DNA from: Candidatus Kerfeldbacteria bacterium | GTDB taxonomy: Bacteria; Patescibacteriota; Patescibacteriia; SBBC01; CAIJZX01 | Length of the DNA stretch: 13,879 bases | Direction: 5' to 3' | Assembly (NCBI GenBank): GCA_016194465.1 | Contig: JACQBO010000009.1 | Span: 1 to 13,879 of the forward strand | Shown here: positions 1 to 6,619 of the stretch, one piece after another | How the letters are laid out: the number at the start of each line of letters is the position of its first letter | Position numbering within the stretch: position 1 is the stretch's first letter | Notes under the pieces: model-generated | Told to the model about the DNA's origin: nothing | Databases searched by the model: none | What the model saw: only the letters and a program-made list of their open reading frames with translations | Made by a program: the position numbers and the translations under genes

Positions 1-662
1 ACGTCTTGCCCGGCGACGGCATTTTGATCGGGGCCAGCATTGGCCAGGGGCAAGCCATTGGAGTTGATGCTGCCCGGGGTACCACGTTCAGTTTTACCAT
101 CTTGAAAACCGACACCGCGGCTGGCGGCATGCCAACTCTGCCCCAGCGTCCCATCGCCCGGAATCGGGTTGCGCTCCATCGCTGCATAGATCTTTTTCGT
201 GCTATCGAAGTTGCCAGCCAGCGGATTACCCACGCCGTCGTCAGCCGTGTCGAGTAACACATGGTTTTGATCGTACAGCTTGACCTGCAGGGCACTGTTG
301 CTCAAGGCCACGTCGGTCGTCACGTAATTCGGAACAACGCTCAAGACGCTACTCGTATTTGTATTGGCGTAGTTGCTGATCAGAAAATACCCGTTGGCCG
401 GAAGTGTTTTCCCGGTCGGAATGGTCAGCATCGCCACCTCATTCCCGCTGGATTTTTTTGTCAACTGCCAGTTTGACAGATCAACTGGCTGATCGGTCAG
501 GTTGCGTAGCTCAATCCACTCATCGGCCGATGAAGCCGATGAGCCCATCCACATCAGTTCGTTGATCACGACGGTCGGACCGTCCGCGCCGACCATGCGC
601 CAAGCCAAGAGGGCGCCGAAAACGGTGCCGATAATCACGTATGCAATTCTTCGTAAAAACAT
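1..662 (-). CDS. Lamin-tail-domain (LTD) surface protein, C-terminus beyond window
   Basis: The minus strand encodes 220 residues with no stop before the window edge, so the protein is 3'-truncated here. Residues 1-26 (MFLRRIAYVIIGTVFGALLA start) form a signal peptide or membrane anchor. Residues about 30-140 match the LTD fold by eye: VVINELMWMG, then DEWIELRN, then VDLSNWQL, PTGKTLPANGYFLIS and a QVKLYD strand. An AMERNP motif at 161-166 and a GTPGSIN motif near 195-200 are typical of LTD proteins in Patescibacteria. The last visible residues, LANAGPDQNAVAGQD, look like the start of a PKD/cadherin-like repeat, so the whole protein is probably longer and multidomain. The ATG at 662 is chosen because an AGGAG lies 7 nt upstream and a TTGACA/TATGCT promoter lies just before that. 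The likely role is extracellular adhesion or surface scaffolding, which is inferred. The domain call is recalled family knowledge; no search was run. Confidence 0.85.
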   Translation of the reverse strand, partial: MFLRRIAYVIIGTVFGALLAWRMVGADGPTVVINELMWMGSSASSADEWIELRNLTDQPVDLSNWQLTKKSSGNEVAMLTIPTGKTLPANGYFLISNYANTNTSSVLSVVPNYVTTDVALSNSALQVKLYDQNHVLLDTADDGVGNPLAGNFDSTKKIYAAMERNPIPGDGTLGQSWHAASRGVGFQDGKTERGTPGSINSNGLPLANAGPDQNAVAGQD

Positions 663-692
663 TTTGGTGGCTCCTATGGGAACCACCAAAAT
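661..692 (-). promoter_or_regulatory. Start-codon hairpin of the LTD gene
   Basis: A perfect 10-bp inverted repeat (ATTTTGGTGG at 661-670 on the plus strand, CCACCAAAAT at 683-692) lies at the end of the 5' leader. In the mRNA the 12-nt loop carries the AGGAG ribosome site, and the 3' arm ends with the A and U of the AUG. The hairpin would therefore trap the start codon while displaying the SD. This geometry fits translational control such as a temperature- or protein-responsive switch, but no known family is recognised. Confidence 0.6.
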
Positions 693-706
693 TTGTCTAT
701 GTCTGG

Positions 707-735
707 AGCATAGCGGATTTTCAAAACCTTGTCAA
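707..735 (-). promoter_or_regulatory. Sigma70-type promoter of the LTD gene
   Basis: On the minus strand TTGACA (735-730) is followed after exactly 17 nt by TATGCT (712-707). Transcription should start near 700, giving a leader of about 38 nt that contains the start-codon hairpin. The -35 box sits just past the stop of the upstream kinase-like gene, so the LTD gene has its own promoter. Confidence 0.8.
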
Positions 736-741
736 GCGATG

Positions 742-1692
742 TTAGATCAAGCGAGTTAAGACTTCTAGTTGCAAAGCGTTAAGAAACTTGACGTGCGCTT
801 CCCGCCGTTTCGCTGGGTCGCCTGGCATCGATTGCCATTGGTTCAGGTGGGGTGTTTCATTGGCAATGTCGTAGAACGCGCCGATCGTCCGTTCCAGCAC
901 CATCAGCCAAAAAAACTTTGGCTCAAGAATCTCAACATTTGTCAGTTTGAGGTTCACGATCCTCTGACGATACTCTGCCAAATACCGAAGGTGGGCCGGG
1001 ACATCATCCAAAGCCTCAATCGACATCCGCACCCACCGCGGCCAGATCGTCCACCCAAAATCATAGCCAAAGTGCCGCTTAGCCACGCCGGTGTTATCGA
1101 TAAATGTGACTCGTCCCTCGGCGTCAAGAATGAGATTATCGGCGGCGAACTTCCATTTTGACGGATATTGATCCGACCAAAAATCGGCATATTGTGCAAC
1201 GATAGCATTCACGCCTTCGAAGTCCTTCATGAGGATTCGAGCCTTTGTCAGGTGCTTATCAATTTTTTTTTGAACATTTTTTACTTCCATCGGCACCTCC
1301 GCGCCAACATTCTGGAATTCCCAAAACGCCCGGATAAACATTTCTTGCGTTACCGATGACCACTGACCAACTGCTTCAAGGTCCCGATCGCGGTCGAACA
1401 TCAACTGCCCGGCTACGTATTCTTCAAGCTCGTATGGCACGGGCGACGAGCCGTAGATAAATATTTTTGGTATGCGGAGATGTTTGCCCTGATATCCACC
1501 AGGGAAAAAACCTTTTGGCCGCTGCTCGCCGACCCGGAGAATTGCTGGGCTTCGATCTTCACGGCTCACCAACCAAACTTGTTTCTCACCGTTCGTGTTC
1601 CGACGTGTATCAAATTCTTGCTTTGGCTGGAGACGCAAAGAATGGAGAAGGTCTTTTCTCGCTGCCTCAATAATAGTTGGGTCGAAAGACAT
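742..1692 (-). CDS. Kinase-fold (aminoglycoside phosphotransferase-like) protein, probably catalytically degenerate
   Basis: The product has 316 residues. The N-lobe shows strand-like VWLV and AILRV (38-54) and a hinge-like YELEEYVAGQLM (87-98). The C-lobe has FAADNLILDAEGRVTFIDN (182-200), which aligns with the APH pattern HGDxHxxNxL followed by hydrophobic-IDF. The metal-binding Asn (N186) and the second-motif Asp (D199) are kept, but the catalytic-base Asp position appears to be Lys181 and no His-Gly-Asp is seen. It is therefore called a divergent or pseudo-kinase, with substrate unknown. The frame stays open upstream into the tRNA gene. The ATG at 1692 is preferred because AAGGA lies just before it and anything upstream would be translated tRNA. 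It probably shares a transcript with tRNA-Leu, whose 3' end is 7 nt away. The assignment rests on motif reading only. Confidence 0.75.
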   Translation of the reverse strand: MSFDPTIIEAARKDLLHSLRLQPKQEFDTRRNTNGEKQVWLVSREDRSPAILRVGEQRPKGFFPGGYQGKHLRIPKIFIYGSSPVPYELEEYVAGQLMFDRDRDLEAVGQWSSVTQEMFIRAFWEFQNVGAEVPMEVKNVQKKIDKHLTKARILMKDFEGVNAIVAQYADFWSDQYPSKWKFAADNLILDAEGRVTFIDNTGVAKRHFGYDFGWTIWPRWVRMSIEALDDVPAHLRYLAEYRQRIVNLKLTNVEILEPKFFWLMVLERTIGAFYDIANETPHLNQWQSMPGDPAKRREAHVKFLNALQLEVLTRLI

Positions 1693-1699
1693 AATCCTT

Positions 1700-1786
1700 T
1701 GGTGCCGAAGGTGGGATTTGAACCCACAAGCCCTTGCGGGCACCAGCTCCTAAGGCTGGCGCGTATGCCAATTCCGCCACTTCGGC
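1700..1786 (-). tRNA. tRNA-Leu (anticodon UAG)
   Basis: The minus strand folds as a class II tRNA of 87 nt including an encoded CCA. The acceptor stem is GCCGAAG (1786-1780) with CTTCGGC (1710-1704), discriminator A at 1703 and CCA at 1702-1700. The anticodon arm is CCAGC-CTTAGGA-GCTGG, giving anticodon TAG, which reads CUN leucine codons. The long variable arm (GCCCGCAAGGGC-like) is typical of tRNA-Leu. The T arm is GTGGG-TTCAAAT-CCCAC. Confidence 0.97.
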
Positions 1787-1795
1787 TCAATCGTG

Positions 1796-1824
1796 AGACT
1801 ACGTCAATTACTGGTCATCGTCAA
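1796..1824 (-). promoter_or_regulatory. Promoter of tRNA-Leu and the kinase-like gene
   Basis: TTGACG (1824-1819) and TAGTCT (1801-1796) on the minus strand are separated by 17 nt. A start about 6-7 nt after the -10 would fall 3-4 nt before the tRNA 5' end, as expected for a tRNA promoter. It lies back-to-back with the pilin promoter, with 5 bp between the two -35 boxes. Confidence 0.65.
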
Positions 1825-1829
1825 CGCCT

Positions 1830-1859
1830 TCGACAGTCGTGTCCCCTATTTGCTACACT
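1830..1859 (+). promoter_or_regulatory. Promoter of the pilin operon
   Basis: TCGACA (1830-1835) and an extended -10, TGC-TACACT (1851-1859), are separated by 18 nt. The start codon is only 13 nt after the -10, so the leader should be about 7 nt and no Shine-Dalgarno site is present. Confidence 0.6.
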
Positions 1860-1872
1860 GGTCATAGTCCCC

Positions 1873-2925
1873 ATGAAGACCAAAAAACAATCAGCGGCGC
1901 GTCGTGGATTCACCTTGCTTGATTCCGTCCTGGCCCTCTTTATTGTTGGCATTGCCATCGCGATTTTTGCCACGCTGACCGGCGCCCGGGCGATCAATCG
2001 TCAAACGACCTTCCGCTCTGAAGCGGCGGCCCTAGCGGACGAGGAGCTCAATGCTCTCAAACGCCTTGATGTGACCACCATCGGCGATCAAACCAGTGGC
2101 GCCTTCAAGAACATCTTGTATAGTGCTGGATCCTGGAAGATTATCACCGACAACGCCAACAGCGGAAGTCACACTACACCGAACGTGGTCGAGCTGGCAA
2201 AAAATAGTACTATCACGAACGGCGTCTCCGGACGACTCCTTTTTCCTGCCGCCATGTATGGCGACGCCACGCTCCAAGCTAAATTCTATGTCGCCAGCGA
2301 TAGTCCAGCCGGCTGGGCCGTCGGCTATTATCTGCGAGCTACAGACGCCACAAACACCTACCGGGTGCGGGTAGCAAGCGCCACCACCGATCTTGACCTG
2401 GGAAAAAGTTTAACCCAGAACGTGGTTCTTGAAAAAGTGGTCGGTGGTTCAGCCACGGTTTTGCTTTCTCCGAGCTCGACCGTGGCCTTCGCCACGAATA
2501 GCTGGAATACAGTTCAAGTGGTCATGACTGGCTCCAGTTTGTCGCTCTTCATTAATGGCACGCAAGTTGGCAGCGCATCGATAACGGACACAACATATTC
2601 CACTGGCCCGGCTACATTGGCTGGTTGGAACGGAGTCCACGCCGAAGTTGACGACGTCCAAACGACGGTTGGTGCCACGACCACCACCTGGAACTTTGAC
2701 GGCAGCTCGCTTCTGCCGGTGGCCTGGATCCGCTTGGGCCTGAACGATCTGCCAGATAGCACGCCCAACACGTTTGATGATAACGGCCTCCTGACCACGT
2801 CGGCCTACCCGAACGCCAACAGCACCACCCTGAAACAGGCGAAGATTACCGTCCAGTGGCTTTCCGGTTCGCTGCGCAGCTACACTACCACCGACTTGAT
2901 CGGTAAAAGCGGACTGGGATTATGA
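1873..2925 (+). CDS. PilV/GspI-like minor pilin with inserted concanavalin-like domain
   Basis: The product has 350 residues. It opens with a type III prepilin signal: a basic leader of 12 residues ending in Gly12, then FTLLDSVLALFIVGIAIAIF as the hydrophobic pilin helix. A prepilin peptidase (PilD type) would cut after Gly12. The residue at +5 is Asp instead of the usual Glu. Residues about 110-265 look like a concanavalin/LamG-type beta sandwich (LQAKFYV, YLRATDATNTYRVRV, WNTVQVVMTGSSLSLFINGTQVG). The C-terminus (AWIRLGLNDLP, then KITVQW.SGSLRSYTTTDLIG) is of the PilV style that follows the helix in CPR pilins. The sandwich therefore sits inside a minor pilin. The frame is open upstream from 1480, but the ATG at 1873 gives the correct prepilin leader and follows a promoter. 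It is the first gene of a three-gene operon and overlaps the next by ATGA. Confidence 0.88.
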   Translation: MKTKKQSAARRGFTLLDSVLALFIVGIAIAIFATLTGARAINRQTTFRSEAAALADEELNALKRLDVTTIGDQTSGAFKNILYSAGSWKIITDNANSGSHTTPNVVELAKNSTITNGVSGRLLFPAAMYGDATLQAKFYVASDSPAGWAVGYYLRATDATNTYRVRVASATTDLDLGKSLTQNVVLEKVVGGSATVLLSPSSTVAFATNSWNTVQVVMTGSSLSLFINGTQVGSASITDTTYSTGPATLAGWNGVHAEVDDVQTTVGATTTTWNFDGSSLLPVAWIRLGLNDLPDSTPNTFDDNGLLTTSAYPNANSTTLKQAKITVQWLSGSLRSYTTTDLIGKSGLGL

Positions 2926-3512
2926 TCAGACGCCGCGGACTGACGCTCATCGAACTGCTGATCAGTATGTTTGTGATGGGCGTGGTCATCATCATCATCG
3001 GCAACCTCTTTATCGGCTCGAGCCAGTTCGCCACCGACGAACAGGGCCGGATTGTCACCGGTGAAAATGCCTCCCGCATTTTTGCCAATCTTGATCAAAC
3101 CATCCGACAGGGCACCGCGGTCTTGGCCAGTGCCACCATCAACAGCATCACCTACACCTCCGGTGACACTACCCTAGTTTTTTCCGCGCCAACACCGCTG
3201 ACCGATGGCAGTTTGTCATCAACCCTGACTGATACCCTGGTGGTGACACTCGACGCATCAAATGCTAACAATCAGCGGCTGACGTTGGTGACCAGTGCAA
3301 ATCAGACTGGTTGTCCCACCAACTGTAGCACCCGCCTCAGCGGCACCACCACTCTGACCACCGGTGTCAAAGACGTATATTTTCGCTATAATAACGACAC
3401 CATCACCAGCGCCACCGATGTGACCGTCACCATGCGAACTATCAGCACGGTCCGCGGTCGGGAGTTCAACCAAATTAATATTATTCACGCCACCTTCCGC
3501 AATCATGCCTAA
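2922..3512 (+). CDS. PilW/GspJ-like minor pilin
   Basis: The product has 196 residues. The prepilin leader is very short (MIRRRG), with cleavage predicted after Gly6, followed by LTLIELLISMFVMGVVIIIIG with the canonical Glu at +5. The remainder is a Thr/Ser/Asn-rich beta-type globular domain with a Cys-rich CPTNC motif, which could form a disulfide. The start ATG overlaps the previous stop (ATGA), indicating translational coupling. The role is a minor subunit of a type IV pilus or related pseudopilus, probably in a priming or tip complex with its two neighbours. PilW, GspJ and PulJ families cannot be separated by eye. Confidence 0.87.
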   Translation: MIRRRGLTLIELLISMFVMGVVIIIIGNLFIGSSQFATDEQGRIVTGENASRIFANLDQTIRQGTAVLASATINSITYTSGDTTLVFSAPTPLTDGSLSSTLTDTLVVTLDASNANNQRLTLVTSANQTGCPTNCSTRLSGTTTLTTGVKDVYFRYNNDTITSATDVTVTMRTISTVRGREFNQINIIHATFRNHA

Positions 3513-5454
3513 ACATCCCCCACGTCCAGTGCAAAAACCGCGGCATGTCTTGACCGGCTTTGCTTTGATCATGGCGGTCATCTTTGTTTCGGTCATCACG
3601 ATTCTTGTGGCCGTGACTTTAACCCGGACAACGCAGCGGATCACCACGACTAGCCTCCGCGTCAATGAACCCGAAGCCACCCGCATTGCCGAATCAGGCA
3701 TTGAAAAAGCCGTCTGGTGTCTCAATAATCCGAGCAACCATACTGACTGTCCGGGGAGTTCGTTTTCTGGCGAAACAAATGTCCAGCTAGGCAATGGGAA
3801 CTACACTACGACCGTCAGTGGTGACAACAACAGTAAAACCATCGTCTCCACCGCCGTCGTGCAAGGAAGTGGTGGTCAATCGAGTCGAACCCTTCAGGTG
3901 AAATTATACACGACCCGAATTAACCCCGCATTCCGATATGGCTTGCAGAGTGGGGTGGGTGGGTTGGTGATGAAAAACAATAACAAAATCACCGGTAATG
4001 TCTTCTCCACCGGCTCGGTGACTGGTTCGAAAAGTCTGATTACCGGCGATGTGGTGCTCGCCAAAGGGCAGCCAACCGCTGATTCCGTGTCTAACCCGAG
4101 TGTCAGCCCTTTGAATATCACGGTCTTAGGACAAACGAGCACCACCTTGTATCTCGCCCAGAGTTTCATCCCGACCGTCACGGACAAAATCTACAGTGTT
4201 GATCTCAAAGCAGCGAAAGCGGGTACGCCGCCGAGCGCGACGCTGGCTGTCTATTCCGACAATAACAATAAGCCAGGAAGTAGTTTGTATTCACAGGCCC
4301 TTAGCGGCCCAAGCGACGCGGCCGGCTGGGAAAATGGCTGGACCAATCAACTGTTCAATCAATCAACCACCCCCATCCTTTCTCTGAGCACAAAATATTG
4401 GCTGGTCATTAAAGTTTCAAGCGCCGGCAGCAGCGCCAATTACTGGAAAGTTGTCCGCGACACCACCGACACGAGTTACACCAATGGCACCTCAAAAACG
4501 AGTTCCAATGGGACGGTCTGGAATCCGGCCGGCTACGATAGTGCTTTCCGGGTCTACCTCGGGGGTATTTCATCCACCTTGCAAGTCGATTGCACCGGTA
4601 GTCTCTGCGCCGATAACAACGCCATCGACGGCAATGCCTATGCCGAAACTATCGCCAACAACACGAACATTGCCCAACATGCTTGCTACCTGACGGTTAG
4701 TGGCACCGTCAAGGCCGGCAATGGGACGGCCACCTGCGCGAATGTCAGTAATGGTCCGGTACCATGCGATGGGACAAACACGGTCTATAATACTGGGCCG
4801 TATTGCCATTATGGTAACCCGGTCGTTAATCCATCGCCGTTCCCACTATCCTCTGCTCAAATTGCCCAAATCGAAAGCGTGGCCGTGAATGGCGGCATAC
4901 TAAACGGAAATCAAACCCTGGCTAATGGGCAATCCTTCGGTCCAAAAAAAATTATTGGTGACCTGACCATCACCGCCAGCGCATCCACGCCGGCCATCCT
5001 GACGGGAGTCCTTTGGGTCCAAGGCAACATCTATATTAACGGCTCCTTAAAACTCTCGAACACCTACAGCGGTGACAGTGGCATTATTGTCGCGGATAAT
5101 CCGTCGGACATGGCCAATAGCGGGCGCATTGTCAGCAACACATCCGGCGACCTCCTGAGCAACAGCAATGCTTCTACCTACATCATGGCTCTCTCGACAA
5201 ATACATCCATCTCTGACTCGTTACCAGCGGTTGACATCGCGAACAACTTAACGGCCAGTGTCATCTACGCCGCTAATGGTGAAGTGAACTTGCAAAACGG
5301 TCTCAATATCAAAGAGATAACCGCGCAAAGGATGGTCATGCAAAACAACTCCGACATTACATACGATAGTGGTTTAGCCAACGTTATTTTCTCTTCCGGC
5401 CCTGGTGCCTCGTGGGTCTATCAAAAAGGTACGTACCAGGTCATCAGAAATTAA
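3505..5454 (+). CDS. PilX/GspK-like large minor pilin with choice-of-anchor R-like domain
   Basis: The product has 649 residues. It opens with a basic leader, TGFALIMAVIFVSVITILV as membrane helix (17-36), and ARIAESGIEKAVW-like sequence typical of PilX N-terminal proteins. The +5 position is not Glu, as in GspK-type tip pilins. Residues about 200-352 (LYLAQSFIPTVTDKIYSVDL, then KYWLVIKVSS, then FRVYLGG) match my memory of the choice-of-anchor R domain. The region 365-480 contains IDGNAYAETI and a FPLSSAQIAQIE motif seen in PilX-like proteins of Patescibacteria. The C-terminal part (GDLTITASASTPAILTGVLWVQGNIYINGSL) looks like a parallel beta or polymer-forming fold. The start overlaps the previous gene by 8 nt. 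The likely location is the pilus tip, where it may contact host or matrix (inference). Confidence 0.85.
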   Translation: MPKHPPRPVQKPRHVLTGFALIMAVIFVSVITILVAVTLTRTTQRITTTSLRVNEPEATRIAESGIEKAVWCLNNPSNHTDCPGSSFSGETNVQLGNGNYTTTVSGDNNSKTIVSTAVVQGSGGQSSRTLQVKLYTTRINPAFRYGLQSGVGGLVMKNNNKITGNVFSTGSVTGSKSLITGDVVLAKGQPTADSVSNPSVSPLNITVLGQTSTTLYLAQSFIPTVTDKIYSVDLKAAKAGTPPSATLAVYSDNNNKPGSSLYSQALSGPSDAAGWENGWTNQLFNQSTTPILSLSTKYWLVIKVSSAGSSANYWKVVRDTTDTSYTNGTSKTSSNGTVWNPAGYDSAFRVYLGGISSTLQVDCTGSLCADNNAIDGNAYAETIANNTNIAQHACYLTVSGTVKAGNGTATCANVSNGPVPCDGTNTVYNTGPYCHYGNPVVNPSPFPLSSAQIAQIESVAVNGGILNGNQTLANGQSFGPKKIIGDLTITASASTPAILTGVLWVQGNIYINGSLKLSNTYSGDSGIIVADNPSDMANSGRIVSNTSGDLLSNSNASTYIMALSTNTSISDSLPAVDIANNLTASVIYAANGEVNLQNGLNIKEITAQRMVMQNNSDITYDSGLANVIFSSGPGASWVYQKGTYQVIRN

Positions 5455-5472
5455 ACATCGGCATTTCAGCTG

Positions 5473-5481
5473 TGGTACACT
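5473..5481 (+). promoter_or_regulatory. Extended -10 element before the CapA-like gene
   Basis: TGG-TACACT (5473-5481) has the same form as the pilin operon element. No good -35 is visible; TTAAAC at 5451 is weak. The ATG at 5488 is 6 nt after the -10, so the mRNA would be leaderless. Read-through from the pilin operon is also possible, since no terminator is seen between 5454 and 5473. Confidence 0.5.
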
Positions 5482-5487
5482 GTGAGT

Positions 5488-6471
5488 ATGCGTTTTTTGC
5501 TTACACTGCTGACAATCTTGGGACTGATTTTTCCTCCCATAGGCCGCCGCACCCCCCGGGTCAATGCGACGACTGGTTCGTGGTCAATGACCATGATGGG
5601 CGACATCATGCTCGACCGGCACGTCCGGCAGTCTATCACGGCCAATGGACAGTTCTTTCCGTTTGCTAAGATTCAGTCAAATATTAAAAACTCTGGGGAC
5701 ATCGTGCTCGCCAACCTGGAGGGGCCGTTCACGACAAATAAAACTCGGGCCACCAGCACCAACTTGATCTTCACCTTTGACCCGGCCATGGCCCCCGTCC
5801 TGAAACAGGCCGGCATCACCATGGTATCCCTGGCCAACAACCACACGCTCAATTTTGGGCAAGCGGGGTTGGACGCCACCCGGTCGACCCTGCGGAGCGC
5901 CGGGCTGGATTATTTTGGCGATCCCAAAAACCGCGCCGGCTACACGATCACGAAGACCGTCAATGGACGACGCATTGGCTTTGTTGGATACCATGGGCTG
6001 ACCGCCGGTCTCCCGGTCGTGCTGGACGAAATCCGTCGCCTGCGACCGAACGTCGACACGCTGATCGTCATGCCGCACTGGGGCATTGAATACAACCTGA
6101 AATTCACCGGCCGACAGCAAGCCGACGCTCACCAACTCATTGACGCCGGCGCAGACTTAGTCATCGGCTCCCACCCCCACGTAGCTGAACCTTTCGAAGT
6201 CTACAACGGCAAGTTCATTGCCTACAGCCTCGGTAACTTCATCTTCGATCAAGACTGGTCGCGCGACACGCAAGAAGGCTTGACGCTCAATCTCACCGTA
6301 TCTGGAGTACAGCTTAAAGTCCAACTGATCCCGATCAGCATCAGCCACAGCCAAGTCTCGCTTTTGATCAGCCCCCGTCGCACGGCCATGCTCAAGCGAC
6401 TAGCTGATACTTCACTCGTTTCCCCTGCTCAACATCAGACAATCAAACAAGGATCAATCACCGTGCCATGA
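5488..6471 (+). CDS. CapA-family (PgsA-like) metallophosphatase-fold protein
   Basis: The product has 327 residues from ATG 5488; an in-frame GTG at 5482 would add two. A signal peptide or anchor (MRFLLTLLTILGLIFPP) is followed by the CapA motif set: GDIMLDR (38-44), ANLEGP (75-80), ANNH (116-119), HWG (197-199), GSHPH (227-231) and YSLGNFIFD (246-254). These are the metal-binding motifs of the calcineurin-like CapA/PgsA family, associated with poly-gamma-glutamate or capsule synthesis and surface attachment. The length is short for the family but the core is complete. No capB/capC partners are nearby, so a poly-glutamate role is unproven. The ATG at 5488 is chosen because it sits at the predicted start of transcription. 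The stop overlaps the next small ORF (ATGA). Confidence 0.92.
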   Translation: MRFLLTLLTILGLIFPPIGRRTPRVNATTGSWSMTMMGDIMLDRHVRQSITANGQFFPFAKIQSNIKNSGDIVLANLEGPFTTNKTRATSTNLIFTFDPAMAPVLKQAGITMVSLANNHTLNFGQAGLDATRSTLRSAGLDYFGDPKNRAGYTITKTVNGRRIGFVGYHGLTAGLPVVLDEIRRLRPNVDTLIVMPHWGIEYNLKFTGRQQADAHQLIDAGADLVIGSHPHVAEPFEVYNGKFIAYSLGNFIFDQDWSRDTQEGLTLNLTVSGVQLKVQLIPISISHSQVSLLISPRRTAMLKRLADTSLVSPAQHQTIKQGSITVP

Positions 6472-6560
6472 AAATCCGGCCTGGTTTGCTCACGTTTGTC
6501 CTCTCAGTAGTTCTCGTGGCCGGATTTCTCATTGGGTTCTTCTTTGGTCAGCGGCAATAA
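6468..6560 (+). CDS. 30-residue single-pass membrane microprotein
   Basis: The ORF starts within the CapA-like stop codon (ATGA overlap) and encodes 30 residues. A basic start (MKIRPG) is followed by about 20 hydrophobic residues (LLTFVLSVVLVAGFLIGFFF) and a short polar GQRQ tail. The exact overlap and the clean transmembrane segment argue for a real translationally coupled gene. The function is unknown; it could hold the CapA-like protein or a pilus component at the membrane. Chance is not ruled out, since the ORF is short and has no SD. Confidence 0.55.
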   Translation: MKIRPGLLTFVLSVVLVAGFLIGFFFGQRQ

Positions 6561-6565
6561 TAAGA

Positions 6566-6593
6566 CACCCCCGATTCCGCAGAACCGGGGGTG
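6566..6593 (-). terminator. Terminator of the secreted-protein operon
   Basis: An 8-bp stem (CACCCCCG at 6566-6573 with CGGGGGTG at 6586-6593) has a 12-nt loop. On the minus strand it is followed by a moderately T-rich TCTTATTATT, so it most likely ends the 6620-9886 operon. On the plus strand no T tract follows, so any role for the CapA-like/microprotein transcript is weaker. Confidence 0.6.
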
Positions 6594-6619
6594 GTTGAAG
6601 TTGAAGATACGAATCTCGC

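Noticed and set aside
1693..1743. N-terminal extension of the kinase-like gene
   Set aside because: These codons lie largely inside the tRNA-Leu gene; the ATG at 1692 with AAGGA is the plausible start.
1480..1872. Upstream extension of the PilV-like frame
   Set aside because: It runs through the kinase-like gene and the tRNA in antisense and would bury the prepilin leader. The ATG at 1873 gives the correct signal.
3258..3794. Antisense ORF of 178 residues in the pilin genes
   Set aside because: It spans two well-supported pilin genes and shows no family motif or ribosome site.
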